This document shows positions 1 through 8,118 of a DNA stretch of 43,373 nucleotides, piece after piece (the stretch's first letter is position 1; the number at the start of each line of letters is the position of its first letter). The notes beneath the pieces were generated by a model that saw nothing but the letters and a program-made list of their open reading frames with translations, made no database searches and was not told the origin of the DNA. Origin of the DNA: Caballeronia turbans. Lineage in GTDB: Bacteria; Pseudomonadota; Gammaproteobacteria; Burkholderiales; Burkholderiaceae. The translations under genes and the position numbers were made by a program. The DNA is taken from NCBI GenBank assembly GCA_001544655.2, contig FCOD02000042.1, positions 1-43,373 of the forward strand, in the 5' to 3' direction.

Positions 1-315
1 GGCGTTGACGATCGCCCCGTGGTTCACTCAGATCAAGGCTGGCACTACCAGATGGACGCTTATCAGGCGTTGGTCTCGCAACGAGCCCTGACGCAAAGCA
101 TGTCACGCAAGGGCAACTGCCACGACAACGCCACCATGGAAAGCTTCTTCGGTACCTTGAAGTCGGAGTTCTTCTACCCGAATCGCTTCGAGAGCATCGA
201 AGCCCTTCAGGCCGGCATCAGACACTACATTCACTACTACAATCATCACCGCATCAAGCTGAAGCTAAAAGGGCTGAGTCCTGTAATGTACAGAACTCAG
301 CCCTCACGGCCTTAG
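1..315 (+). CDS. IS3-family transposase OrfB, C-terminal fragment
   Basis: The frame is open from the first base and ends in TAG at 313-315, so this is the last ~104 residues of a protein that starts outside the window. It shows the end of the rve/DDE integrase core: HSDQG, which carries the second catalytic Asp, then CHDNATMESFFGTLKSE, which carries the catalytic Glu. The usual IS3 ending follows (YYNHHRIKLKLKGLSP). It cuts and joins DNA ends of its own element; in this family OrfB is normally made as an OrfAB fusion by frameshifting. Intact as far as it can be seen. The ATG at 19 is internal, not a real start. Confidence 0.9.
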   Translation, partial: GVDDRPVVHSDQGWHYQMDAYQALVSQRALTQSMSRKGNCHDNATMESFFGTLKSEFFYPNRFESIEALQAGIRHYIHYYNHHRIKLKLKGLSPVMYRTQPSRP

Positions 316-323
316 CCCAAACC

Positions 324-348
324 TGTCCAACTTTGCGGGGTCAGTTCA
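324..348 (+). repeat. IS3 terminal inverted repeat (right)
   Basis: The sequence TGTCCAACTTTGCGGGGTCA, continuing as GTTCA, ends the element nine bases after the OrfB stop codon. The CA terminus and the GGGGTCA core match IS3-family right ends. The matching left repeat lies outside the window. Confidence 0.8.
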
Positions 349-436
349 CGATGCGGGCTTTTTTTCGTCCGCCGGGTGCAAAATGGCGCGAATGCCGTTA
401 CGATCCCGCTCCGCCACCGTCACTCCGGATCGCATC

Positions 437-865
437 ATGCTCCATCTGTCCCAACTCGATCTCGCCACCGACCCCGCCGCGCGCCGCGTCGTGAAAGACG
501 AAGCCGTCGCCGTCGAATTCGCGGCTGCAGCGGGCGAACTCATGAGCCTCGAAGGCCCGAACCGCTATGCGAAGGACGATGCGATCGTCACCGGCAGCAG
601 CGGCGAGCGCTGGGTCGTGTCGCGCGAGCGCTTCGATGCCAAGTACGTGCCCGAAGGCGGCATCGCGCACGGCGAGGCGGGCACGTATCGCAACCGTCCG
701 GGCGTCGTGCTCGCGAAAGAGATGCAGGAGGCCTTCTCGATCGCGCGATCCGCGGCCGGCGACATCCTCACCGGCGACGCCGGCGACTGGGTCATGCAGT
801 ACGCGCCGGGCGACTATGGCGTCGTAAAAGCGGCGCGCTTCGCCAAGGTCTATCGCGACGCTTAA
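437..865 (+). CDS. PGDYG-domain protein of unknown function
   Basis: A 142-residue soluble protein with the signature PGDYGVV near its C-terminus, which names the PGDYG family (function unknown). An N-terminal part is rich in acidic and aliphatic residues; there is no signal peptide or membrane segment. ATG at 437 is chosen because the conserved-looking protein begins at MLHLSQLDL; an in-frame ATG at 383 would add 18 residues of low-complexity basic sequence. The IS3 end stops only 88 bp upstream, so the gene may have lost or changed its native promoter. Its TAA overlaps the stop codon of the convergent gene by three bases (TTAA at 862-865), leaving no room for a terminator between them. Confidence 0.75.
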   Translation: MLHLSQLDLATDPAARRVVKDEAVAVEFAAAAGELMSLEGPNRYAKDDAIVTGSSGERWVVSRERFDAKYVPEGGIAHGEAGTYRNRPGVVLAKEMQEAFSIARSAAGDILTGDAGDWVMQYAPGDYGVVKAARFAKVYRDA

Positions 866-1227
866 GCGAAGTCTTCGCCCATCTCGATGTCCACTTCACG
901 CGGCACGGTCTGGCCGTCCGCGTACATCTCTTCGAGCGATCCGAGCGTCGCTTCCACGTAGGCGCGCAGCACCGCGTAGCTGCGCGCGTGCATGCGCGGC
1001 GGCAGCGCGCGATAACGCGCGAGCGCGGCCGGATCGAAGCGAACGTCGATCGTGATGCGCCGCGCGCTCGACCCAAAGCGCATCGCCACGTAGTGAATCA
1101 GGAGCGAGGTGCGCCCCGCGTCGTCCTTGCGTTCGGCGAATTGCGTCTGCTCGGGAAAGAGATCGCAGATCACGTGCGCGAGCATGTCGATGTCCGCGCT
1201 CGGACAGTCGTATTGATAGTCGTCCAT
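862..1227 (-). CDS. Small conserved Burkholderiales protein, probably DUF3022
   Basis: 121 residues, soluble, acidic, no signal peptide, beginning MDDYQYDCPSADIDMLAHVI and ending EVDIEMGEDFA. It resembles the DUF3022 proteins of Burkholderiales, but I recognise this from general appearance rather than a motif. It lies 40 bp downstream of the YhfC-type protease gene on the same strand and may be the last gene of the kgu-ptxS transcript. A perfect 12-bp palindrome (TTCGATATCGAA, 1227-1238) abuts its start codon, so it could also be separately controlled. The Shine-Dalgarno match is weak. Confidence 0.6.
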   Translation of the reverse strand: MDDYQYDCPSADIDMLAHVICDLFPEQTQFAERKDDAGRTSLLIHYVAMRFGSSARRITIDVRFDPAALARYRALPPRMHARSYAVLRAYVEATLGSLEEMYADGQTVPREVDIEMGEDFA

Positions 1228-1238
1228 TCGATATCGAA
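1227..1238. promoter_or_regulatory. 12-bp perfect palindrome at a start codon
   Basis: TTCGATATCGAA overlaps the first base of the start codon of the small DUF gene. It could be an operator or chance; a bound protein here would block the ribosome-binding region's DNA. No regulator can be assigned. Confidence 0.25.
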
Positions 1239-1267
1239 ATCCGGTTGAAGCGCCGGCTCAGGCGCGC

Positions 1268-2059
1268 TCAGGCGACCCGAGCGGCGACGCGCCGATAGTA
1301 GCGCACGAGCGCCACCGCGACGATCACGCCGAGCACGAGATACACGGCGTCTGCGGCGATGAGCGGCACGAGGCGCGCCTGAAAAAGCGCGGCAGGCAAG
1401 CCGACGGGCGCGTGCGCAGCCACGAGAAACACGAGTGCGTGACGCGAGCGCTCGCGCAGCATCTGCCACATCAGCGCGGAAAAGCCGAGTTGCAATACGA
1501 AGGCGCTCGCGCGTTCGACGACGAAGATGCCCGCCGACACCGGCGACAAGCTCATCAACACCAGATGAATGCGTGCGAGCGCGTCGAGCGGCGCGCCCGC
1601 GAAGTGCGAGTCGAGCGTGCCCTGATTCGCGAGCATCGCATAGACGATCCATTGGACCTGCACGAGCACGCCGACGATCCACGCTTCCGCCCCGCCGTGC
1701 CCGATGCCGTAGCCGAGCGCGGGCCCGTGCCGGTCGAGCGCGCCCGGCTCGCGTGAAATGAGCCATTTCATCGCGAGAAAGCGTCCGACTTCCTCGCATA
1801 AGCCCGCGGCGATCGCGCCGTAGATGACGAATATCGCGGGATTCGCGAGCCAGGCCGACGTCACCGGATTGCTTAACATGAAGCCGTGCAGCGCGCGTTC
1901 GATCACCATCGCGAAGAGCGCGAAGACCGCGATGCCGAGAATCGCCTCGCGCGGCAAAATACCGAAACGCGGCCGCACTTTCATGTACAGCACGATGGGC
2001 ATCGCCGCGATGATGAGCGTCGCGAGCGCGAGGCTCAGCAACGTCGAAACACTGACCAT
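1268..2059 (-). CDS. YhfC-family intramembrane glutamic-type protease
   Basis: 263 residues, almost entirely hydrophobic, with about seven to eight membrane segments. Two motifs of the CAAX-protease/ABI superfamily are visible: EEVGR at residues 89-93 (EExxR) and GIGHGGAEAW at about 118-127, giving H121 and E125 (HxxxE). The long membrane layout fits the YhfC family. A peptidase acting inside the cytoplasmic membrane is expected; no substrate is known. Its ATG follows the ptxS stop directly (TGAATG), so translation is probably coupled to the regulator, which is an odd partner for a protease. The alternative reading is a non-catalytic membrane protein, but both motifs are intact. Confidence 0.75.
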   Translation of the reverse strand: MVSVSTLLSLALATLIIAAMPIVLYMKVRPRFGILPREAILGIAVFALFAMVIERALHGFMLSNPVTSAWLANPAIFVIYGAIAAGLCEEVGRFLAMKWLISREPGALDRHGPALGYGIGHGGAEAWIVGVLVQVQWIVYAMLANQGTLDSHFAGAPLDALARIHLVLMSLSPVSAGIFVVERASAFVLQLGFSALMWQMLRERSRHALVFLVAAHAPVGLPAALFQARLVPLIAADAVYLVLGVIVAVALVRYYRRVAARVA

Positions 2060-3139
2060 TCAGATTCCTTGTGATGCCTGTTGCGTTTCGCGTGTCGTGG
2101 ATGCGCGCACGACGAGTTCGCCCGGCAGCAGGCATTCGCGCGCGGGCATCGTGGCGCCGCCGAGCCGTTCGTGGAGAAACTCGACCGCACGCCGGCCGAT
2201 ATCGTACGTCGGCTGGCGCACGGTCGTCATGCCGGCGAGTTGCGCCCATTCGGAGTCGTCGATCGACATCAGCGCGACGCGTGCCTGCCAGTCGGCGCCA
2301 TGACGCTCCTTCAGATGCACCGCGACGCGCAGCGCAACCGGCCCGTTCGCTGCAAAAAGCGCGACGCGCCTGCCCGCCGCTTTCGCCGCCGCGACGCGCG
2401 AATCGAGTTCCGCAAGCGCGGGCGATGCATCGGCGAGATCGATCACGAGCGTCGAGCCGCTTGCATCGAGCGCGGCGACGGTTTCGCGAAACGCGGCTTC
2501 GCGCAGGCGCCGCGAACTCACGTGAGTGACGGGCTGCACGATGAACAGCAGCTCGTCGAAACCTTCATCGACGAGATGACGCGTGGCGAGCTGCACGGCG
2601 GCGGGATTGTCGAGCCCGACCATGTCGGTGATGAAGCCGTCCACGAAACGATCGACGAGCACGACCGGAATGCCGCCTTGCGCGAAGCCCTGCAGCAGTT
2701 CTTCCTTCACGCCGAGCGCATTGACGATCACGCCTTCCACGCGATACGTCGTCAGCAGTTGCAGATAGCGCCGCTCCATGTCGATCTCGTTGGCCGCGTG
2801 ACAGATGAGCGGCATGTAGCCGAGCGCGTGGCACGCGGCCTCGACGCCCTGAAGCACTTCGACGGAATATGGATTGGTGAGATCGGCGAGCAGCATGCCG
2901 ATCAGGCGATTGCGGCCGCGCTTCAGGCCGCGCGCCATCTGGTTCGGCCGATAGTCGAGCTTCGCGATGGCCGCCTCGATGCGCTCGCGCAAGTCGGGCG
3001 ACAGCACCCCCATCTCGCCGTTCAGATAGCGCGAAATGCTGGTCTTGCCCGTGCCGGCTTCGCGGGCGACATCGGTGATCGTCGCGCGGCGCGCGCCGAA
3101 CGCGGCCGGGCGGTTTGTCAATGTGGGGTCGTCGGACAT
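2060..3139 (-). CDS. ptxS: LacI-family repressor of 2-ketogluconate use (PtxS-type)
   Basis: About 359 residues. N-terminal LacI helix-turn-helix (TITDVAREAGTGKTSISRYL) with the hinge-helix region around NQMARGLKRGRN, then a periplasmic-binding-like sensor domain starting LIGMLLADLTNPYSVEVLQG. In Pseudomonas, PtxS represses the kgu operon and is released by 2-ketogluconate; here the gene follows kguD on the same strand by ~100 bp and closes the same cluster, and a perfect 14-bp operator-like palindrome lies upstream of kguE. I start at 3139; an in-frame ATG at 3160 is possible, and neither has a good ribosome-binding site. Assignment as PtxS rests on context plus operator, because LacI proteins are hard to separate by eye. 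Confidence 0.8.
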   Translation of the reverse strand: MSDDPTLTNRPAAFGARRATITDVAREAGTGKTSISRYLNGEMGVLSPDLRERIEAAIAKLDYRPNQMARGLKRGRNRLIGMLLADLTNPYSVEVLQGVEAACHALGYMPLICHAANEIDMERRYLQLLTTYRVEGVIVNALGVKEELLQGFAQGGIPVVLVDRFVDGFITDMVGLDNPAAVQLATRHLVDEGFDELLFIVQPVTHVSSRRLREAAFRETVAALDASGSTLVIDLADASPALAELDSRVAAAKAAGRRVALFAANGPVALRVAVHLKERHGADWQARVALMSIDDSEWAQLAGMTTVRQPTYDIGRRAVEFLHERLGGATMPARECLLPGELVVRASTTRETQQASQGI

Positions 3140-3242
3140 AGTGGTCGTGGGCGCGCGCATCGCCGTGAAGCGGGACGCGACGCCGTATTATCGTTCTCCT
3201 CGCATCGCGCATGTTAGCGCATGCCCGCGCGACCCCACGCTT

Positions 3243-4211
3243 TCAGCGCGCAAGCGCGTCGCGATTGACGATGTTCCGGGTGAGCGTGCCGTCCAGTGCG
3301 CCGATGAGGTTCTCGGCGGCGTTGCGCGCCATCGCGTGACGCGTTTCGTGCGTGGCCGAGCCGATGTGCGGCAGCGCGACGACGTTCTTCATCGCGAGCA
3401 GCGGCGAATCGACGGGCAGCGGCTCCTGTTCGAACACGTCGAGGCCCGCGCCCCGAATCGTGCCGTTCTTCAGCGCTTCGATGAGCGCGGTTTCGTCGAC
3501 GGTCGGCCCGCGCGATGCGTTGATCAGAATCGCGCTGCGCTTCATCTTCTTCAGCTCGTTCGCGCCGATGAGACCGCGCGTCTCGGGCGTGAGCGGCACT
3601 TGCAGGCAGACGAAGTCGGATTGCGCGAGGAGTTCGTCGAGCCCGACGCGCTTCGCGCCGAATTCCCTTTCCGCCTGCTCGTTCGCGCTGCGGTTCGTGT
3701 AGAGGACGTTCATGCGAAAGCCGAGCGCCGCGCGCCGCGCGACTGCTCCGCCGATGCGTCCGAGACCCACGATGCCCAGTGTCTTGCCCTGGACGTCCAC
3801 GCCGAAGCACGCCTCGCCGATGCTCGAGGTCCAGTGGCCTTCCTTCACCCATTCAGCGAGTTCCACAACGCGGCGCGCGCTTGCGAGGATCAGTGCGAAG
3901 ACGGTGTCGGCGGTGGATTCGGTGAGCACGTCGGGCGTGTGCGTGAGCACGATGCCGCGACGCGTGAGGTCATCGACGTCGAATTGATCGAAGCCTACGG
4001 AGATGGTCGAAAACGCTTTCAGGTGTTTGGCGCCTTCGATCATGTCGGAGGAGATTTTCACGCTCGCGCCGATGGCGCCGTCGGCATTCTGCAGTGCAGC
4101 GACAAAGGCCGCGTGGTCTTTTGGATCGACGTGTGCCACGTCGGCGTGCTCGCGGAGGTAGGCTTCGACGTCGCTCGGCAAGGGTTTGTAGGCTACGATT
4201 TTTTTCGTCAT
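3243..4211 (-). CDS. kguD: 2-ketogluconate 6-phosphate reductase (D-2-hydroxyacid dehydrogenase family)
   Basis: 322 residues. Rossmann NAD(P)-binding motif GLGRIGGAVARRA, then catalytic Arg in NASRGPTVDE, the Glu region FEQEPLPVDSPLL, and catalytic His in LPHIGSATHET, all typical of D-isomer-specific 2-hydroxyacid dehydrogenases (glyoxylate/hydroxypyruvate/2-ketogluconate reductases). In the kgu pathway it reduces 2-keto-6-phosphogluconate to 6-phosphogluconate. It is parted from kguT by ~680 bp that hold a repeat element, so it may rely on read-through or a promoter of its own. The 20 bases before the ATG are C-rich and show no Shine-Dalgarno sequence. Without the context it could equally be called a glyoxylate reductase. 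Confidence 0.8.
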   Translation of the reverse strand: MTKKIVAYKPLPSDVEAYLREHADVAHVDPKDHAAFVAALQNADGAIGASVKISSDMIEGAKHLKAFSTISVGFDQFDVDDLTRRGIVLTHTPDVLTESTADTVFALILASARRVVELAEWVKEGHWTSSIGEACFGVDVQGKTLGIVGLGRIGGAVARRAALGFRMNVLYTNRSANEQAEREFGAKRVGLDELLAQSDFVCLQVPLTPETRGLIGANELKKMKRSAILINASRGPTVDETALIEALKNGTIRGAGLDVFEQEPLPVDSPLLAMKNVVALPHIGSATHETRHAMARNAAENLIGALDGTLTRNIVNRDALAR

Positions 4212-4257
4212 GGTGGGGTAAGGGTTGGGTCGGTTTGGGCTTTTGTGGAAACCTGAT

Positions 4258-4875
4258 TTCTTGTCGGTCTATTAGCGCTGCCCCTGTGCGGGGCGGCAGT
4301 CACTTTCTTTGCTGCTGCAAAGAAAGTGACCAAAGAAAGCAGCTCCACACGCCCGCGGTCACACGCAGTTTGGCCACGCTTGCCAGCCCATCGTGGGCTG
4401 CCTAAGTGTCGCCCTCAAAGGTTTAACCGGGCTTGGATCGCGCACGGTCCGCCACCTCACGCCACACAACAAGCTGGTTCAGCACCAAATGGCTCCAGCC
4501 CGCTTCGCGGCCGACCGGTCAATCGGGTCTGCCCGAACTTTCTTTACTAACGCCTCGATCTCACTGCAAGTGCAGACCGATGTTGTCCCTTGCAGACCCA
4601 GCGGCAGCGCGTAGCGCTGTGCGAAGCTATTTCGTGCTGAACCGGCACGCTCAAACGACTAGCTTGTCAGACCGTGCGCGATCCACGCCCGGTTGGACCT
4701 TTGAGGGCGACACTTAGGCAGCCCACGATCGGCTGGCAAGCATGGCCAAACTGCGTGTGACCGCGGGCCTAACAAGCTGCTTTCTTTGGTTACTTTCTTT
4801 GCAGCAGCAAAGAAAGTGACTGCCGCCCCGCATAGGGGCAACGCTAATAAACCACAAACAAAACGGGATCCGGCG
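4258..4875. repeat. ~620-bp nested inverted-repeat element, copy A
   Basis: Long imperfect inverted terminal arms enclose a central unique part. Comparing 4351-4421 with the reverse complement of 4698-4768 gives 2 mismatches in 71 bases. Each arm carries a near-perfect short hairpin (4299-4330 with a 14-bp stem and TGCT loop; 4789-4820). Inside the arms, GGTTCAGCAC at 4476 and its complement GTGCTGAACC ending at 4643 bound a 168-bp core. A second copy lies at 42807-43358 with the core in the opposite orientation. No conserved reading frame spans it; the short ORFs inside are by-products of the repeat. It lies between kguT and kguD. Outer limits are set by similarity to copy B (right end CGCCGG... 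at 4875) and are approximate on the left. Confidence 0.85.
4299..4330. repeat. Perfect 14-bp stem hairpin in left arm of element A
   Basis: GTCACTTTCTTTGC, loop TGCT, GCAAAGAAAGTGAC. A perfect stem with a four-base loop; the same hairpin recurs in the other arm (4789-4820, one mismatch) and in copy B (42862-42893, one mismatch). No T-run follows, so it is not a classical terminator. Confidence 0.85.
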
Positions 4876-4892
4876 AAAAAAAAACATCAACA

Positions 4893-6173
4893 TCAAGACC
4901 GCACAACAACACCAGCCCTAACCGCAGCCTGCGGCTTAACAGCCAAAGTAAGCCACACAGAAAGCAACAACGCCACGCTCATGAACACATAAGAGGCCGC
5001 CGGCGACCCCGTCGCACCATTCAGATAGCCAACGAAATACGACCCAACGAACGACCCCAACGCCCCCATGCTATTGATGAGCGCCATCGCCCCGCCGGCG
5101 ACATTCTTCGGCAGCAACTCCGGCACGATCGCAAAGAACGGCCCATAAGGCGCATACATCGCAGCCCCCGCGATCACGAGCAGCGCATACGAAGCCCAGA
5201 AATTCGTCGAACCGAGCAAGTACGATCCCGCGAACGCCACCGCGCCGATCAAAAGGAACGGCCATACAAACGCCTTGCGCGCCTGTAGCTTGTCGGAAGC
5301 CCAGGAAGCCAGCAGCATCGCGATGGTCGCGGCAAGATACGGCACGGCGGAGAGCCAGCCCGTCTCGACCATGCCAAGCGTCGAACCGTTCTTCAGAATC
5401 GAGGGCAGCCACAGCACGAAACCATACACGCCGATGCTCCAGCAAAAATACTGCGCGCACAGCTTGATCACCGCCGGCGACTTGAACGCCTCGCGATAGT
5501 TCTTCACGGGCTTGATCGCGGCCTGTTCGGCGCGCAGCGTCGCATCGAGATCGTTCTTTTCCTGGTCCGTGAGCCAGTTCACCTGCGCCGGCTTGTCCTT
5601 CACGATGAACCACCAGATCACCGCCCACAGGATGGCAGGCGCGCCTTCGGCAATGAACATGTGCCGCCAGCCGAACGAATTCACGAGGTAGCCCGATACC
5701 ACCGACATCCACAACACCGTCACCGGATTGCCGAGGATGAGAAACGTGTTCGCGCGCGAGCGCTCCGACTTCGTGAACCAGTTCGCGATGAAGACGAGCA
5801 TCGCCGGCATCACCGCGGCCTCGACGACGCCGAGCGCGAAGCGGATCGCCATCAGCGACGGAATGTTGCTCACCATGCCCGTGAGCGTCGCGCACCCGCC
5901 CCACAGAACGAGGCTCCAGAACACGAGCTTCTTCACGCTGCGACGCTCGGCATAGATCGCGCCCGGAATCTGGAAGAAGAAGTAGCCGAGGAAGAACAAC
6001 GCGCCGATCAGCGACGACAATCCCTTGCTGATGCCGAGGTCCTGATTGATGCCCGCAGCCGCGGCGAAGCCGTAGTTGGCGCGGTCGAGATACGCGAGGC
6101 TGTACGTGATGAAGACAATCGGCATGATCGCCCACCAGCGGCGCACAGCGAGTTTGGGAGTCGAGGATTGCAT
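4893..6173 (-). CDS. kguT: MFS transporter, 2-ketogluconate uptake (anion:cation symporter type)
   Basis: About 426 residues with 12 predicted membrane segments, starting MQSSTPKLAVRRWWAIMPIVFITYSLAYLDRANYGFA. The N-terminal YLDRANYGFA, the loop YAERRSVKK after the second helix and the break in mid-protein (KDKPAQVNWLTDQEKNDL) are typical of the MFS anion:cation symporter family, which includes glucarate and 2-ketogluconate transporters. Position between kguK and kguD fixes the likely substrate as 2-ketogluconate. The start at 6173 has GGAG seven bases upstream; an upstream in-frame TTG at 6191 is less likely. A run of nine T follows the stop codon on the coding strand, just before the repeat element begins. 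Confidence 0.85.
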   Translation of the reverse strand: MQSSTPKLAVRRWWAIMPIVFITYSLAYLDRANYGFAAAAGINQDLGISKGLSSLIGALFFLGYFFFQIPGAIYAERRSVKKLVFWSLVLWGGCATLTGMVSNIPSLMAIRFALGVVEAAVMPAMLVFIANWFTKSERSRANTFLILGNPVTVLWMSVVSGYLVNSFGWRHMFIAEGAPAILWAVIWWFIVKDKPAQVNWLTDQEKNDLDATLRAEQAAIKPVKNYREAFKSPAVIKLCAQYFCWSIGVYGFVLWLPSILKNGSTLGMVETGWLSAVPYLAATIAMLLASWASDKLQARKAFVWPFLLIGAVAFAGSYLLGSTNFWASYALLVIAGAAMYAPYGPFFAIVPELLPKNVAGGAMALINSMGALGSFVGSYFVGYLNGATGSPAASYVFMSVALLLSVWLTLAVKPQAAVRAGVVVRS

Positions 6174-6227
6174 GGTTGTCTCCGAGCGCAATTCGTTGGG
6201 TTTGCCGGCGGATGGCCTGGTCAGTCG

Positions 6228-7229
6228 TCAGGCCAGATCGAACGCGGCTTTAGCCGTCTTGTCGTTGGAATCCTGTGCTTCGAGCAGATCGAGCGCGGCG
6301 CGCGTCGGCAGTCCTTCGCTGTCGCCGATCACCTGAATCGCCAGTGCGCCGATGCGGTTGCCGCGCGCGATCGCGTGGCGCACGTCGCGGCCTTCGAGCA
6401 GTGCGCTCACGACGCCGACCGCGAAGCCATCGCCCGCGCCGACCGTATCGACGACCTTGTCGACCGGCAGGCCCGGCACGATGCCCTCTTCGCCCTCCGC
6501 CGTGCGGAAGTACGCACCGTGCGCGCCCAGCTTGACGACGACACCCTTCGCGCCCCGGTCGAGATAGAACGCTGCGATGTCTTCGGGCTTCGCATGGCCC
6601 GTCAGCGTCAAGCCTTCGGACACGCCGGGCAGCACCCAGTCGGCCAGCGCGGCGAGCGCGTTGAGCGACTCGGCCATCGCCTCGCGCGAGGGCCAGAGCG
6701 TCGGGCGCAGGTTCGGATCGAACGAAATCGTCTTGGCTGCCGCACGCATTTCCCGGGCCATATGGAACGCGAGTTCACGCGAGCTCGCCGATATCGCGGG
6801 CGCGACGCCCGTCAGATGCAGATGACGCGCACCGAGCACGTAGTCGGCGGCGTAATCGTCGAGCGACAGGTGGCTCGCGGCCGACCCCTTGCGAAAGTAC
6901 TCGACAGCCGGATCGCTGCCGTCGTCGCACTTGCCCTTGAGCTGGAAGCCGGTCGGATAGCGCTCGTCGATCGTCACGCGGCTTGCGTCGATGCCTTCGG
7001 ACGCGAGCACGTCGAGCACGTAGCGCCCGAATGAATCGTTGCCGACGCGGCTCATCCAGCCCACCTTGAACCCGAGCCGCGACAGGCCGATCGCGACGTT
7101 CAGGTCCGCGCCCGCGACGCGCTTCGTGAATTGACCGGCCTTCGCGAGATCGCCGGTGACGGCCGCGACGAACATCGTCATCGCTTCGCCGTACGTGACG
7201 ACGTCGAGAGCCTCAGGCTTGGCTTGCAT
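6228..7229 (-). CDS. kguK: 2-ketogluconate kinase (PfkB family)
   Basis: 333 residues. PfkB/ribokinase fold: N-terminal substrate region GADLNVAIGLSRLG (about 40-53) and the C-terminal signature VDTVGAGDGFAVG with catalytic Asp267. It phosphorylates the sugar acid in the cytoplasm to 2-keto-6-phosphogluconate in the kgu route. Enzymes of this type are often annotated as 2-dehydro-3-deoxygluconokinase, and sequence alone would not separate the two. The ATG at 7229 has AAAGGA six bases upstream; the frame is open further but that region overlaps kguE in another frame and reads as low-complexity. 54 bp separate its stop from kguT. Confidence 0.85.
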   Translation of the reverse strand: MQAKPEALDVVTYGEAMTMFVAAVTGDLAKAGQFTKRVAGADLNVAIGLSRLGFKVGWMSRVGNDSFGRYVLDVLASEGIDASRVTIDERYPTGFQLKGKCDDGSDPAVEYFRKGSAASHLSLDDYAADYVLGARHLHLTGVAPAISASSRELAFHMAREMRAAAKTISFDPNLRPTLWPSREAMAESLNALAALADWVLPGVSEGLTLTGHAKPEDIAAFYLDRGAKGVVVKLGAHGAYFRTAEGEEGIVPGLPVDKVVDTVGAGDGFAVGVVSALLEGRDVRHAIARGNRIGALAIQVIGDSEGLPTRAALDLLEAQDSNDKTAKAAFDLA

Positions 7230-7272
7230 GTCGAGTCCTTTACAGATGAATGCTGAATGCAAAATGCGTAAT

Positions 7273-8082
7273 TCAGAATGCCGCGATTCGCGCGACCTGG
7301 CGCGCGGCTTCGGCGTCGAGCGAGACGTCCGCGCCGGCAATGAACGGATATTCGATGCCGCGCGGCACATCGCCCGGCAAGCGCGCGAGCAGCGTCGCGA
7401 AGCGCGCGTCGCCGTCCGCGGGCGCGGCCGCGAAACGGCGGGCGCCCTCGCCCATGACTGCTTTGCAGTGCACGTAGGCGACATACGGTGCGAGCCGCGT
7501 GGCGGCGTCGAGAGGATCCTGTTCGGCCCAGTGCCAATTGCCGGTGTCGAAGGTCATTGAAAGGCCGCTTTGTCGCGGCAGCGCGACGAAGAGCGCGTCG
7601 AACGCGCCGATCGTCCCGCCCGCCTTCAGTTGTCCGTTCTCGACGACGACGCGCGCTTTCGACGCGGCGATGTCGGTCATGAGGCGGTCGAGCGTCGCCG
7701 GATCGGTCGCGACGCCGCGCTCCGTGCCGCCCAGTTGCAGCTTGACGATGCGCGCGTTCAGCGCCGACGCTTCGTCGATGGCGAGGCGGAGTGCTTCGCG
7801 GTCGAGCGAGCCGTCGTCATGGAAAAGCGTTGCGGGCGTCGAATAGACGATCCACAAACCCAACCCGCGAATACGTTCGCCCAGTTGCGCGAGCGCTTCC
7901 GGCTGCACATCCGCGTCGCTCGCGAACAATTCTCGGCGCACTTCGAAGCCGTTCGCGCCCGCTCGCGCCGCGGCGCAAGCCCAGACGGCGTGACCGTCGC
8001 GCCGGATCGCATCGGCGCCGAACGCGCTCGCGACGATCACAACGTCAGTACTCGCCTCAACCTTCGGGGAATTCTCGTTCAC
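7273..8082 (-). CDS. kguE: Sugar-phosphate isomerase/epimerase, KguE type
   Basis: 269 residues of the AP-endonuclease-2 TIM-barrel family (sugar phosphate isomerases/epimerases): strands with ARIVKLQLGG, VVVENGQ, MTFDTGNWHW and VAYVHCKA carry the metal-binding Glu, Asp and His residues expected for the fold. It is the first gene of the kgu operon, as in Pseudomonas, where its precise reaction is still unclear. Start codon is GTG (8080-8082), with a weak GAGAAG upstream. The PtxS-type operator lies 37-50 bp before the start, so this gene probably carries the operon promoter. Confidence 0.8.
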   Translation of the reverse strand: MNENSPKVEASTDVVIVASAFGADAIRRDGHAVWACAAARAGANGFEVRRELFASDADVQPEALAQLGERIRGLGLWIVYSTPATLFHDDGSLDREALRLAIDEASALNARIVKLQLGGTERGVATDPATLDRLMTDIAASKARVVVENGQLKAGGTIGAFDALFVALPRQSGLSMTFDTGNWHWAEQDPLDAATRLAPYVAYVHCKAVMGEGARRFAAAPADGDARFATLLARLPGDVPRGIEYPFIAGADVSLDAEAARQVARIAAF

Positions 8083-8118
8083 GTGCTTCTCGGTATCGTT
8101 TCGGCGCCAAAATTAGCT

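Larger units (their letters stand above)
1..348 (+). mobile_element. Right end of an IS3-family insertion sequence (left part outside window)
   Basis: The element enters from the left edge and holds the end of the transposase integrase domain, followed by a terminal inverted repeat. The repeat ends in ...GGGGTCAGTTCA at 348, typical of IS3-family elements of the IS150/IS3 groups, whose ends are TG...CA. The left end and target duplication are not visible, so the subgroup and exact insertion site cannot be fixed. Immediately beyond it the sequence GCGGGC followed by seven T looks like half of an intrinsic terminator. Confidence 0.85.

Noticed and set aside
4230-4256. PtxS-like half site (GGAAACC...GATTTC) before kguD
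   Set aside because: Needs an insertion to align with the 14-bp palindrome; too weak.
4261-4850. Several short open frames on both strands (e.g. 4393-4614, 4659-4841, 4786-4992)
   Set aside because: They are read from the inverted-repeat arms, share the same peptides in both arms (e.g. AVTFFAAAKKVTKESS) and lack ribosome-binding sites; repeat by-products.
6174-6191. Longer start (TTG) for kguT
   Set aside because: No ribosome-binding site; the ATG at 6173 has GGAG at a good distance.
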